This document shows, piece after piece, positions 31,798-40,235 of a stretch of 64,000 nt of DNA. The DNA lies in the NCBI RefSeq assembly GCF_009733845.1, contig NZ_WNXZ01000009.1, positions 1 to 64,000 of the forward strand. Direction: 5' to 3'. The translations under genes and the position numbers were made by a program. The DNA comes from Pseudactinotalea terrae. GTDB lineage: Bacteria > Actinomycetota > Actinomycetes > Actinomycetales > Beutenbergiaceae. A model generated the notes under the pieces. The model did no database searches and was not told the DNA's origin. It was given only the letters and a program-made list of their open reading frames with translations. Every line of letters begins with the position of its first letter. Within the stretch, counting starts at the first letter, position 1.

Positions 31798-33021
31798 ATG
31801 TCTGCCACGTCCACCCGCGGAGTCCTCGAGGGCTACCGCGTCATCGACTGCACGATCGCGATGGCCGGTCCGTTCGCGGCCCAGCGCCTCGGCGACCTGG
31901 GCGCGGATGTCGTCAAGGTCGAGCCGACCGCAGGGGAGTGGCAGCGCTTCGCCGCAGCAGGCGGCGCGAAGGGGAACCAGATCAACGTCTCGTTCCTCTC
32001 GCTCAACCGCAACAAGCGCTCGCTCGCCGTAGACCTCAAGTCCGACGGCGGTCGCCACCTCGTCCGTGAGCTCATCGCCGGTGCCGATGTGTTCCTGCAG
32101 AACTACCGGCCCGGTGTCGCCGCCCGGCTCGGCCTCGACTACGAGACCCTCTCGGCCATCAACCCCTCGCTGGTCTACGTCTCGATCTCCGGCTACGGCG
32201 AGGACGGCCCCTACCGCGATCGTCCCGGCCAGGACCTGATCCTGCAGGCGATGAGCGGCGCGATGCTCTCGGCAGGTCGCGCCGGCGAGCCGCCGACGCC
32301 GGCGGGTCAGTACCTCGCCGACGCCGTCACGGCCTCCACGGCCTTCGAGGGGGTGCTGGCCGCGCTGCTGCACCGCGAGCGCACCGGCGAGGGGCAGCTC
32401 GTCACGGTCAACATGCTGGATGCGCTCACCACCCTGCAGATGCAGGAGCTCAGCGTCTACACGGTCGGCGGTGTGCCGCAGCAGCGCAGCGCCGAGCCCC
32501 ACGCGCACGTCTACATCCGCGCGCCGTACGGGGTCTTCGCCACGAGCGATGGCTACCTCGCGCTCGCTTTCGCCGACCTCGAGAAGCTGGGTCAGCTGTT
32601 CGGCGATCCTTCACTTCTCGGCCTCGACGCCGAGGAGCACGGCTGGAGCCACCGCGACGAGCTGTACGCCACGGTGGCCCGTCACCTGGCGGGCCGTACC
32701 ACGCAGCAGTGGCTCGACGTGCTGCTCCCCGCCGGCATGTGGGTCGGTCCGGTCTACGGCTACTCCGAGCTCGTCAACGACCCGCAGATCCTTCACAACG
32801 GCACCTTCGTGGAGTACGACCACCCCACCGAGGGGCACGTGAAGACTCCGGGCTTCCCGTACCGGTTCTCGAAGACCCCGCCGCGTGTCGATCGGGGCGC
32901 CCCGCTGGTCGGCGAGCACACCCGGGAGATCCTCGCCGAGCTCGGGATCGACGACGACCGTGCGCAGGCGCTGCTGGACTCCGGCGCGATCGCCGAGTCG
33001 GGCGTGCCCGTCTCCCCATGA
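31798..33021 (+). CDS. CaiB/BaiF-type (class III) CoA-transferase
   Basis: 407-aa enzyme moving CoA between carboxylic acids. Signatures are IDCTIAMAGPFAAQRLGDLGA, DVVKVEPTAGEWQR, NRNKRSLAVDLKSDGG, FLQNYRPGVAARLGLDYETL, and the catalytic Asp in RPGQDLILQAMSG (about residue 145). C-terminal marks are AFEGVLAALLHRERTGEGQ and GPVYGYSELVNDPQ. The ATG has GAAGGA 5 bp upstream. A CoA-transferase with a crotonase-family enzyme in the same operon implies that one pathway intermediate is activated as a thioester, which is unusual for simple pectin or uronate catabolism. Confidence 0.92.
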   Translation: MSATSTRGVLEGYRVIDCTIAMAGPFAAQRLGDLGADVVKVEPTAGEWQRFAAAGGAKGNQINVSFLSLNRNKRSLAVDLKSDGGRHLVRELIAGADVFLQNYRPGVAARLGLDYETLSAINPSLVYVSISGYGEDGPYRDRPGQDLILQAMSGAMLSAGRAGEPPTPAGQYLADAVTASTAFEGVLAALLHRERTGEGQLVTVNMLDALTTLQMQELSVYTVGGVPQQRSAEPHAHVYIRAPYGVFATSDGYLALAFADLEKLGQLFGDPSLLGLDAEEHGWSHRDELYATVARHLAGRTTQQWLDVLLPAGMWVGPVYGYSELVNDPQILHNGTFVEYDHPTEGHVKTPGFPYRFSKTPPRVDRGAPLVGEHTREILAELGIDDDRAQALLDSGAIAESGVPVSP

Positions 33022-34124
33022 CCGAGTTCCGCGGGCTCACCTGGGACCACCCGCGCGGTCGGACCGCCCTCGAGGCCGCGTCCGTGCGCATGGGTGGCGG
33101 CGACACGCTGCGCTGGGAGGTGCAGCCGCTCGAAGGGTTCGAGTCCGCACCGATCGAGCAGCTCGCGCAGCGCTACGACCTGCTCGTGCTCGACCACCCG
33201 CATCTCGGCGATGCCATCGCCGGCGGCAGCCTGCAACCGATCGACGCCCTGTTCGACGCCACGCAGGTCCGGGCCTGGCAGGATGCCGCCGTCGGCCCCA
33301 GCATCGCGTCGTACCTGATGGACGCGCACCTCTGGGCCCTGCCGCTGGACGCCGCCACCCAGGTCTGCGCCCGGCGCACCGATCTGGTCCCCGAGGCGCC
33401 CACCACCTGGGAGGACGTCGAGGCGCTGGCCGAGCGCGGTCTCGTGGCGCTCAGCCTCGCCGGGCCGCACGCCTTCCTCTCGCTGTGCTCGATCGCGGTC
33501 TCCTGCGGCGACGACCCCGGGAGCGCTCCTGGGCACCTCTTCGACCGCCCGACGGCGGAGCGCGCCCTGGAGCTGCTGGCTCGCCTCGCGCTGCGGGTAC
33601 CCGAGCGCACCACCTCGCTCAACCCGATCGGGCTGCTGGAGCGGATGCGCGACCGTGGTGACATCGGGCTCGTCCCGCTGATCTACGGGTATGTCAACTA
33701 CTCCTCGCCGAGCCTGGCCTTCGGCCCGGCCCCCGCGAGCGAGCACCGGATCGGCTCCACGATCGGCGGCACCGGCATCGCCGTGACGGCCCGGTGCGAG
33801 CCCACCCCTGCGCTGCTGCAGCACCTCGCCTGGCTGCTCGATGCCAGCACTCAGCGCACCTTCATCCCGCAGCACGACGGCCAGCCCGCCTCACGGGCGG
33901 CGTGGACCGACCCCGAGGTGGACGCCGCCGCGCACGGCTTCTACTCCGCGACCCTCGCCACGATCGAGACCTCGTGGGTGCGGCCGCGCATCCCGGGATA
34001 CATCCCGTTCCAGTCGACCGCGTCCGCGATCGTGCGCGCCGCCGCTCTTGGCGCCCGCTCGCCCGCGGGCGCCCTCGACGAGATCGAGGAACGCTTCGCC
34101 ACCCTCCGAGAGGACCATCCGTGA
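33018..34124 (+). CDS. Solute-binding-protein-like protein without signal peptide
   Basis: 368-aa protein with the two-lobe fold pattern of ABC solute-binding proteins: YDLLVLDHPHLGDAIAGGSL, PTTWEDVEALAERG (the usual 'pPkTWdEl' helix), GLVPLIYGYVNYS, and FIPQHDGQPASRAAWTDPEV in the C-lobe. It starts directly at MTEFRGLTWDHPRGR, with no signal peptide or lipobox, and its ATG overlaps the CoA-transferase stop, so the short N-terminus is real. It should therefore be cytoplasmic. It may be a ligand-binding accessory or sensor of the pathway. No permease is beside it; the canonical SBP of this locus is at 37564. Confidence 0.7.
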   Translation: MTEFRGLTWDHPRGRTALEAASVRMGGGDTLRWEVQPLEGFESAPIEQLAQRYDLLVLDHPHLGDAIAGGSLQPIDALFDATQVRAWQDAAVGPSIASYLMDAHLWALPLDAATQVCARRTDLVPEAPTTWEDVEALAERGLVALSLAGPHAFLSLCSIAVSCGDDPGSAPGHLFDRPTAERALELLARLALRVPERTTSLNPIGLLERMRDRGDIGLVPLIYGYVNYSSPSLAFGPAPASEHRIGSTIGGTGIAVTARCEPTPALLQHLAWLLDASTQRTFIPQHDGQPASRAAWTDPEVDAAAHGFYSATLATIETSWVRPRIPGYIPFQSTASAIVRAAALGARSPAGALDEIEERFATLREDHP

Positions 34125-34903
34125 CCATCACCTCCGAGACCGACCTCGTCGCCGTTCACACCGAGGGGGCCGTGATCACCGTGCGGCTCAACCGCCCGGA
34201 GAAGCTCAACGCCGTCACGCAGACGATGAGCGAGGAGCTCGTGCGGATCGTGCGCGCCATCAACGAGGATCCGGCGATCCGTGCGGTGGTCTACACCGGC
34301 ACCGGGCGCGCCTTCAGCGCCGGAAGCGACATCGCGACCCTCGATGCGTACGCGACGCCCTGGGAGTTCCGGAACCGGCGCGACTACTGCGACGCCCTCC
34401 GAGAGCTCCGCAAGCCGGTGATCGCCGCCGTCAACGGCTACGCCTTCGGGGGAGGGCTCGAGGCGAGCCTGACGTGCGACATCCGGATCGCCGCCGAGAA
34501 CGCGAGCTTCGCCGCGCCCGAGATCAAGCTCGGCTGGATCGGTGGCGGTGGCATGTCGGCCCTGCTCGCAAGCTCGATCGGCGCGAGCAACGCGGCGCTG
34601 ATGCTGATGACCGGTGACCCGATCGACGCACGGCGTGCGCTCGCGTGGGGCCTGGTGAGCGAGGTCGTGCCGGCCGAGGAGCTGCTGCCCCGCGCCCAGG
34701 AGCTCGCGGCGGTGATCGCGGCACGCCCGCCGATCGCCGCCGAGACCGCCAAGGCGAACCTGCGCGCAGCGGCCAACCTGCCGCAGGAGCAGGCGATCAG
34801 CTACGAGCGGGAGATGCAGGCGATCACGTTCGCGACCGAGGACGCGGCCGAGGGGCGTGCGGCGTTCGCCGAGCGGCGAGACGGCATCTTCCACGGTCGC
34901 TGA
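34121..34903 (+). CDS. Enoyl-CoA hydratase/isomerase (crotonase) family protein
   Basis: 260-aa crotonase. It has VRLNRPEKLNAVTQTM, the oxyanion-hole motifs GRAFSAGSDI (about residue 63) and NGYAFGGGLEASLTCDI (about 106), one acidic residue retained in SFAAPEIKLGW (about 132), while the second catalytic position reads GGGG. One-Glu crotonases are often isomerases, hydrolases or decarboxylases rather than hydratases. The GTG at 34121 overlaps the previous stop (GTGA). Its substrate is presumably the thioester made by the CoA-transferase two genes earlier. Confidence 0.88.
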   Translation: MTITSETDLVAVHTEGAVITVRLNRPEKLNAVTQTMSEELVRIVRAINEDPAIRAVVYTGTGRAFSAGSDIATLDAYATPWEFRNRRDYCDALRELRKPVIAAVNGYAFGGGLEASLTCDIRIAAENASFAAPEIKLGWIGGGGMSALLASSIGASNAALMLMTGDPIDARRALAWGLVSEVVPAEELLPRAQELAAVIAARPPIAAETAKANLRAAANLPQEQAISYEREMQAITFATEDAAEGRAAFAERRDGIFHGR

Positions 34904-34945
34904 CTGCTGCGACGCTAGAGCGATCACCTGAGACGAGGAGCCTCG

Positions 34946-36124
34946 ATGACCGACACCTGGACCGGATCCGCTACCGACACCCTTCCCGCCGACGCCGCTG
35001 ACGCCCTGCTCGTGGGGCGCGCCTGGCTGCCCGAGGTCGAGGGACCCGCGGTCGTCGTGCTGCGCGACGGGGTGCTCCATGACCTGTCGGCGACTTTCCG
35101 CACCATGCGGGACCTCACCGAGTCCACCGACCCGCTGGGCGCCGTGCGTGCCGCGGCCGGCCCCGCCGTCGGAAGCCTCGAGGACCTCTGGGCGAACACG
35201 GACCCGGACACCCGGCGCCAGGATCGGCCGTGGCTGCTCTCGCCGATCGATCTCCAGGTCGTGAAGGCGGCGGGCGTGACCTTCCCGGTCTCCATGCTCG
35301 AGCGGATGATCGAGGAGCGGGCGCGCGGCGAGGCCGACACCGCCGAGGGCATCCGCGCGACGGTGCTGGACGCGATCGGCGGCGACCTGGCCGATCTGGT
35401 CCCCGGCTCGCCCGAGGCCACCAGGCTCAAGGAGGTCCTGATCGCTGCCGGGCTCTGGAGCCAGTACCTCGAGGTCGGGATCGGCCCGGATGCCGAGATC
35501 TTCACCAAGGCTCCGGTGCTGGCGACGATGGGGTCGGGCGTCGACGTGGGTGTGCTCGCCGAGTCGCGCTGGAATAACCCGGAGCCCGAGGTCGTGCTGG
35601 TGGTCTCGGCCCGCGGCGCGATCGTGGGCGCGACCCTCGGCAACGACGTCAACCTGCGTGACATCGAGGGCCGGTCCGCGCTGCTGCTCGGCCGTGCGAA
35701 GGACAACAACGCCTCCGCCTCGCTCGGCACGTTCATCCGGCTCTTCGACGAGCGGTTCGGTCTCGACGACGTCCGCGCCGAGACCGTGACGCTCTCGGTC
35801 CACGGCGCGGACGGCTTCGAGCTGCAGGCGAGCTCCCACATGGAGCAGATCAGCCGCGACCCCGCGGACCTCGCACGGCAGGCCGGCGGCGCGCACCACG
35901 CATACCCGGACGGTTTCGTTCTCTACCTCGGGACGATGTTCGCCCCGACCGACGACCGGGGGGAGCCCGGCCTCGGCTTCACCCACCACGTCGGCGATGT
36001 CGTCAGCATCTCCTCGCCGCGGCTGGGCGCGCTCGTCAATCGCGTGCAGCACTGCGAGTCGCTGGCGCCATGGAGCTTCGGGATCGGGGATCTGATCGAG
36101 CATCTGACACGCCGACGTCCGTAG
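34946..36124 (+). CDS. Fumarylacetoacetate-hydrolase (FAH) family protein
   Basis: 392-aa protein with an N-terminal strand domain and a C-terminal FAH fold. The metal site is seen as NNPEPEVVLVVS (Glu pair near 214) and TLGNDVNLRDIEGRSALLLG with AKDNNASASLG, as in 2-keto-3-deoxy-sugar-acid dehydratases and hydratases (araD1/KDGlucarate type). A ribosome site (GACGAGGAG) lies 5 bp before ATG 34946. In sugar-acid pathways this family follows an enolase-type dehydratase, removing water from the 2-keto-3-deoxy acid. That fits the first gene of this operon and points to a non-phosphorylated route. Confidence 0.88.
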   Translation: MTDTWTGSATDTLPADAADALLVGRAWLPEVEGPAVVVLRDGVLHDLSATFRTMRDLTESTDPLGAVRAAAGPAVGSLEDLWANTDPDTRRQDRPWLLSPIDLQVVKAAGVTFPVSMLERMIEERARGEADTAEGIRATVLDAIGGDLADLVPGSPEATRLKEVLIAAGLWSQYLEVGIGPDAEIFTKAPVLATMGSGVDVGVLAESRWNNPEPEVVLVVSARGAIVGATLGNDVNLRDIEGRSALLLGRAKDNNASASLGTFIRLFDERFGLDDVRAETVTLSVHGADGFELQASSHMEQISRDPADLARQAGGAHHAYPDGFVLYLGTMFAPTDDRGEPGLGFTHHVGDVVSISSPRLGALVNRVQHCESLAPWSFGIGDLIEHLTRRRP

Positions 36125-36135
36125 CCCGTCACACG

Positions 36136-36164
36136 TTGACGTAAGACGTGAGACATAGTACCTT
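36136..36164 (+). promoter_or_regulatory. Promoter for the GH28-ABC transporter genes
   Basis: TTGACG (36136-36141), 17 bp, then TACCTT (36159-36164). A 7-bp direct repeat GTAAGAC / GTGAGAC (36141-36154) fills the spacer and could bind a regulator. It lies in the 90-bp gap after the FAH gene. Confidence 0.45.
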
Positions 36165-36212
36165 TGCTCAGAGTTCGCGAGGTTCGACCACGACGATGTG
36201 AGCAGGGCAGGC

Positions 36213-37538
36213 ATGCAGGCCGAAGACTGGGCAGACGAAGGACCGGGATGGCACCGGGCCGACGCCATCGTCGGGCGCGTCAACGCCCCCGTCTTCCCGG
36301 ATCGCGACGTCGCCGTCGAGGAGCTCGGCGCGGTCGGTGACGGACAGTCGGACTGCACGGAGGCGATCGCCGCGGCGATCCGCGCCGTGCACGAGGCCGG
36401 CGGCGGCCGCGTGGTGCTGGCTCGCGGCGAGTACCTGACCGGCCCGATCGTGCTGCGCAGCGGGGTCAACCTTCACGTCGCCGCCGGCGCCAGGGTCCGC
36501 TTCGTCACCGAGCCGGAGCGCTACCTGCCCGCCGTCCTGACCCGCTTCCAGGGCGTCGAGATCATGGGCTACTCGCCCCTGATCTACGCGCTCGATGCGG
36601 AGAACGTGGCCGTGACCGGCGAGGGAGTGCTCGACGGCGGTGCGTCCAACGAGAACTGGTGGCCCTGGTCCGGACTCGCCGAGTATGGCTGGCGAGAAGG
36701 GATCCGCACCCAGGAGCAGGACTGGCAGGTGCTGGTCGAGGACGTGCGCCGAGGGGTGCCCGTCGAGCAGCGCGTCGTGGCGCCCCGCTCGCACTTCCGG
36801 CCCAGCATGATCGAGTTCTACCGGTGCCGGAACGTCTGGGTGCAGGGCGTCACCGTGCTGCGGTCGCCGATGTGGGAGATCCACCCGGTGCTGTGCACCA
36901 ACGTGCTGGTCGAGGACGTGCACATCGACACCTACGGCCCGAACAACGACGGCGTCGACCCGGAGTGCTGCACCGACGTGGTGATCCGACGGAGCCGGTT
37001 CGACGTCGGAGACGACGCGATCGCCATCAAGTCCGGCCGCGAGGACGACGGTGAGCGGGTCGGGGTGCCCACCCGCAACGTGGTGATCGAGGACTGCGTG
37101 ATGACCACTCGGTATGGCGCCTTCACGATCGGCAGCGAGCTGACCGGGGGCGTGAGCGACGTCTACGTGCGGCGCTGCACGATCGGGTCGCCGGAGCTCT
37201 ACTACGGCCTCTACATCAAGTCGAACGCCGCGCGCGGCGGGTATGTGACCAACGTCTACGTCGACGGCGTCGAGGCGAGCGAGCTCAAGAAGGAGTTCCT
37301 CAGCCTCAACCTTCACCGTGGTGAAGGGTTGAACGGCCCGCGGATCCCGGTGGTCCGCAACATCCAGATCACGAACGTGCGGGTGGGCAAGGCCAAGCGC
37401 GCCCTGCACGTCGCCGGCTTCACCCACAGTCCGATCACGGACCTTGGTATCGAGGACTGCGTCTTCGGCTCGATGGCCGAGGAGAACGCCATCACTGACG
37501 TCGTCGGCATGGTGCTGACGAACGTGACGACCACATGA
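36213..37538 (+). CDS. Glycoside hydrolase family 28 (polygalacturonase-type) enzyme
   Basis: 441-aa right-handed beta-helix enzyme with no signal peptide, so it should cut imported oligogalacturonides or related uronides inside the cell. GH28 marks are LGAVGDGQSDCTEAIAAAIR (N-terminal pectate-fold motif), catalytic Asp in YGPNNDGVDPE (about 247), the DD pair in RFDVGDDAIAIKSG (about 266), and GSELTGGVSDVYVR. The expected G-H-G loop is replaced by YGAFTIGSELTGG, so the usual catalytic-site His is missing; relatives with GSE there act from chain ends. ATG 36213 is chosen after AGGGCAGG; GTG 36198 is possible. Confidence 0.88.
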   Translation: MQAEDWADEGPGWHRADAIVGRVNAPVFPDRDVAVEELGAVGDGQSDCTEAIAAAIRAVHEAGGGRVVLARGEYLTGPIVLRSGVNLHVAAGARVRFVTEPERYLPAVLTRFQGVEIMGYSPLIYALDAENVAVTGEGVLDGGASNENWWPWSGLAEYGWREGIRTQEQDWQVLVEDVRRGVPVEQRVVAPRSHFRPSMIEFYRCRNVWVQGVTVLRSPMWEIHPVLCTNVLVEDVHIDTYGPNNDGVDPECCTDVVIRRSRFDVGDDAIAIKSGREDDGERVGVPTRNVVIEDCVMTTRYGAFTIGSELTGGVSDVYVRRCTIGSPELYYGLYIKSNAARGGYVTNVYVDGVEASELKKEFLSLNLHRGEGLNGPRIPVVRNIQITNVRVGKAKRALHVAGFTHSPITDLGIEDCVFGSMAEENAITDVVGMVLTNVTTT

Positions 37539-37563
37539 GTCGGCTCAAAGGAGAGGAAACGAG

Positions 37564-39327
37564 ATGACGACGAACACGGGCGCGACGCCGCGCACGATCG
37601 ACCGCCGTTCGCTGCTGCGCTACGGCGCGTTCGGGGCAGGATCACTGGCGGCATCCACGATGATCGCGAGCTGCTCGGACGGCGGGGGTACCACGCAGGA
37701 CCCCTCGAGCCCGAGCGGTGTCGAGGGCGTGGAGCAGGTGCAGCTGGGCGAGGAGGTCGCCGACATCCTCTACCCCGAGGGCTACGTCGGGCCCCGCGCG
37801 CGCGTCGTGGAGCCCTTCCACGACGGCTCCAAGACGTTCAAGATCGGCGTCAAGCTCAGCAGCGACACCATCGGCGACTGGAACACGAACGAGTTCTCGG
37901 CCTGGATGGAGGAGCGGACCGGGGTGAAGGTGGAGTACCAGGTGGTGCTCAACAGCGACGACGACCTCACCCGTGTGAACGCCTCGATCGCCTCCGGCGA
38001 CATGCCGGACGCCTACCTGGCCATCCCGTTCACCAACGACCAGCTCTCGCTTTACGGCAGCCAGGGCGTGTTCCAGCCGCTCGAGGACCTCATCGAGACC
38101 TACGCACCCGAGATGCGTCAGCTGATGGAGGACTACCCCGACTGGGGCCCCTCGATCACCGCGCTCGACGGTCACAAGTACCAGCTGAGCGCGCCGAACG
38201 ACTGCTACCACTGCCGGGTCAGCCCCTCGCGTGCCTTCATCAACAGCGAGTACCTCGAGAAGGTCGGCGCCGACATGCCGACGACCACCGAGGAGCTGCG
38301 TGAGGTGCTGCGCCTCTTCAAGGAGCAGGACCCCTCGGGCACCGGCGAGATGATCCCGTTCTCGGGTGGCGGTGACAACGACTTCATCGACAACTACATC
38401 ATGAACTCGTTCCTGTACAACCCGGGCTCCACGGGTGAGGGCGGTGGCTGGCTGCGCGTGGACGGCGGCAAGGTCGACTTCGTCGCCAACAAGGACGAGT
38501 GGCGCGAGGGGCTGCGCTACCTGCGCACGCTGTTCGACGACGGCACGCTGACCCGCAACGCGTTCACGATGACCTCCGACGAGCTGCTCCGCGCAGGCAA
38601 CCAGGGCCGGCTCGGCTTCGTGCGGTCCTACTACTGGGGCTTCTTCGCCGACATCGAGGACTCCGAGGACGCGCTGTGGAAGAAGTACGTCTCGGTGCCG
38701 CCGCTCGCCGGCCCGGAGGGTGTGCAGTACGCGAACTGGAACTTCCAGACCGACCGCAGCCGCCCCTTCGTCATCACGAGCAACTGTGAGAACCCCGAGG
38801 TGCTGGTCCAGTGGGCGAGCACGATGCTCGAGCTCGAGGGCACGATCCGCGGCACGAACGGCAACGAGGACAACTGGTCCTACGCCGACGAGGGCGAGCC
38901 CGGCATCAATGGCGAGCAGGCCGTGTGGAAGCGCAAGCAGTGGCCGGCCCCGCCCGGGACCAGCTGGGACGTATACTCGCTGCTGTACAACGCCAACGAC
39001 TTCCGTCTCGGCCAGTACTCCGACCCGGCGAACCCCGACCTCGAGCGTGCGCTGTTCGAGGCGACCGAGCCGTACGAGGAGTTCCAGCCGCCGCAGGACT
39101 TCCAGCTGCCGCCGCTGATCTTCGACGCCTCGCAGGCCTCCACGCGGGCCGACATCGCTGCGACGCTGGAGGGCTACGTCCGCCAGAGCATGGCCGAGTT
39201 CGCCGTGGCCGAGCGCGACATCAACGACGACGCCGCATGGGAGGAGTACACCTCGGCGTTCGAGGCGATCGGGCTACCGGCCTACATCGACCTGCACCAG
39301 CAGGCGTTTGACGCTCGACCGGCGTGA
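37564..39327 (+). CDS. Extracellular solute-binding lipoprotein of a carbohydrate ABC importer
   Basis: 587-aa lipoprotein. The N-terminus has a twin-arginine-like DRRSLLRYG, a hydrophobic stretch and the lipobox ASTMIASC (Cys at about 37). After a short linker the mature protein shows the large SBP fold of the LplA/YtcQ group (FKIGVKLSSDTIGDWNTNEF, VNASIASGDMPDAYLA, EYLEKVGADMPTTTEELREV). YtcQ-type proteins bind oligosaccharides such as unsaturated rhamnogalacturonan fragments. A ribosome site (GGAGAGG) precedes the ATG. Its stop overlaps the first permease start (GTGA). It is the canonical binding protein of the locus. Confidence 0.92.
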   Translation: MTTNTGATPRTIDRRSLLRYGAFGAGSLAASTMIASCSDGGGTTQDPSSPSGVEGVEQVQLGEEVADILYPEGYVGPRARVVEPFHDGSKTFKIGVKLSSDTIGDWNTNEFSAWMEERTGVKVEYQVVLNSDDDLTRVNASIASGDMPDAYLAIPFTNDQLSLYGSQGVFQPLEDLIETYAPEMRQLMEDYPDWGPSITALDGHKYQLSAPNDCYHCRVSPSRAFINSEYLEKVGADMPTTTEELREVLRLFKEQDPSGTGEMIPFSGGGDNDFIDNYIMNSFLYNPGSTGEGGGWLRVDGGKVDFVANKDEWREGLRYLRTLFDDGTLTRNAFTMTSDELLRAGNQGRLGFVRSYYWGFFADIEDSEDALWKKYVSVPPLAGPEGVQYANWNFQTDRSRPFVITSNCENPEVLVQWASTMLELEGTIRGTNGNEDNWSYADEGEPGINGEQAVWKRKQWPAPPGTSWDVYSLLYNANDFRLGQYSDPANPDLERALFEATEPYEEFQPPQDFQLPPLIFDASQASTRADIAATLEGYVRQSMAEFAVAERDINDDAAWEEYTSAFEAIGLPAYIDLHQQAFDARPA

Positions 39328-40235
39328 GAGCTCTCGTACGCCGATCACGGCGGCAAGCACTGACACGAGGCGACCTCGTGTTCATGGTGACCACCTACAT
39401 CCTCCTGGTGGGGTTCACCCTGTCGGTGCTGTACCCGCTGATCTTCGTGCTGAGCGCGTCCGTCTCCAGCGGGGACGCGCTCAGCTCGGGGGAGGTGCGG
39501 CTCTGGCCGGTCGGGTTCAACGGTGGCGCCTACCAGGCCATCTTGGACTCGCCGCAGCTGGTCCGGGGCTTCCTCAACTCGGTGCTCTACACGGTCGGTG
39601 GTGCCACGATCGGGACCGGCTTGACACTGTTGGCCGGGTACGCCATGTCCCGCGACGACCTGCCGTTCCGGCGGTGGGTGATGTTCTTCTTCCTCATCCC
39701 GACCCTGTTCAGCGCGGGCATCATCCCGACGTACATGATCGTCAACTCGCTCGGGCTGCTGGACTCCGTCTGGGCCGTGCTGCTGCCGGGTGCGATGAAC
39801 GTCTTCAACATGATCATCACGATGACGTTCTACCGGATGAGCGTGCCCAAGGAGATGCTTGAGGCCACGCAGGTCGACGGCGCCACCGACTTCACGTTCT
39901 TCTTCAAGATCGCACTGCCGCTGAGCAAGCCGATCATTGCGGTGAACCTGCTTTTCTACGGCATCGCCCAGTGGAACAGCTGGTTCAACGCGCTGCTGTA
40001 CCTCTCGAACGCCGACCTGTTTCCCCTTCAGCTGGTGCTGCGGGAGATCCTCACCCAGAGCGAGGTGAACCCCGCAGACATCGGCGGCAACGTCGCCGAG
40101 CTGCTGCGCCGCAAGGAGCTGTTCGACAAGTTGAAGTACGCCCTGATCGTGGTGGCCATGATCCCTCCGATGATCGCCTATCCCTTCGTCCAGAAGCACT
40201 TCGTCAAGGGTGCGCTGATCGGATCGCTCAAATGA
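39324..40235 (+). CDS. Carbohydrate ABC transporter permease (LplC/YtcP type)
   Basis: 303-aa inner-membrane protein with six predicted helices. The EAA loop that contacts the ATPase reads VPKEMLEATQVDGATDFTFF. YILLVGFTLSVLYPLIFVLSASVSS and PLQLVLREIL are typical of the YtcP/LplC branch, which pairs with YteP/LplB permeases and large lipoproteins. The GTG at 39324 overlaps the lipoprotein stop. No ATPase gene lies in the locus. This transporter class commonly borrows a shared MsmX-type ATPase encoded elsewhere, which is inferred here. Confidence 0.93.
   Translation: MRALVRRSRRQALTRGDLVFMVTTYILLVGFTLSVLYPLIFVLSASVSSGDALSSGEVRLWPVGFNGGAYQAILDSPQLVRGFLNSVLYTVGGATIGTGLTLLAGYAMSRDDLPFRRWVMFFFLIPTLFSAGIIPTYMIVNSLGLLDSVWAVLLPGAMNVFNMIITMTFYRMSVPKEMLEATQVDGATDFTFFFKIALPLSKPIIAVNLLFYGIAQWNSWFNALLYLSNADLFPLQLVLREILTQSEVNPADIGGNVAELLRRKELFDKLKYALIVVAMIPPMIAYPFVQKHFVKGALIGSLK

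Noticed and set aside
33941-36469. 842-aa reverse-strand open frame
   Set aside because: Antisense of the crotonase and FAH genes, which have strong family signatures and ribosome sites.
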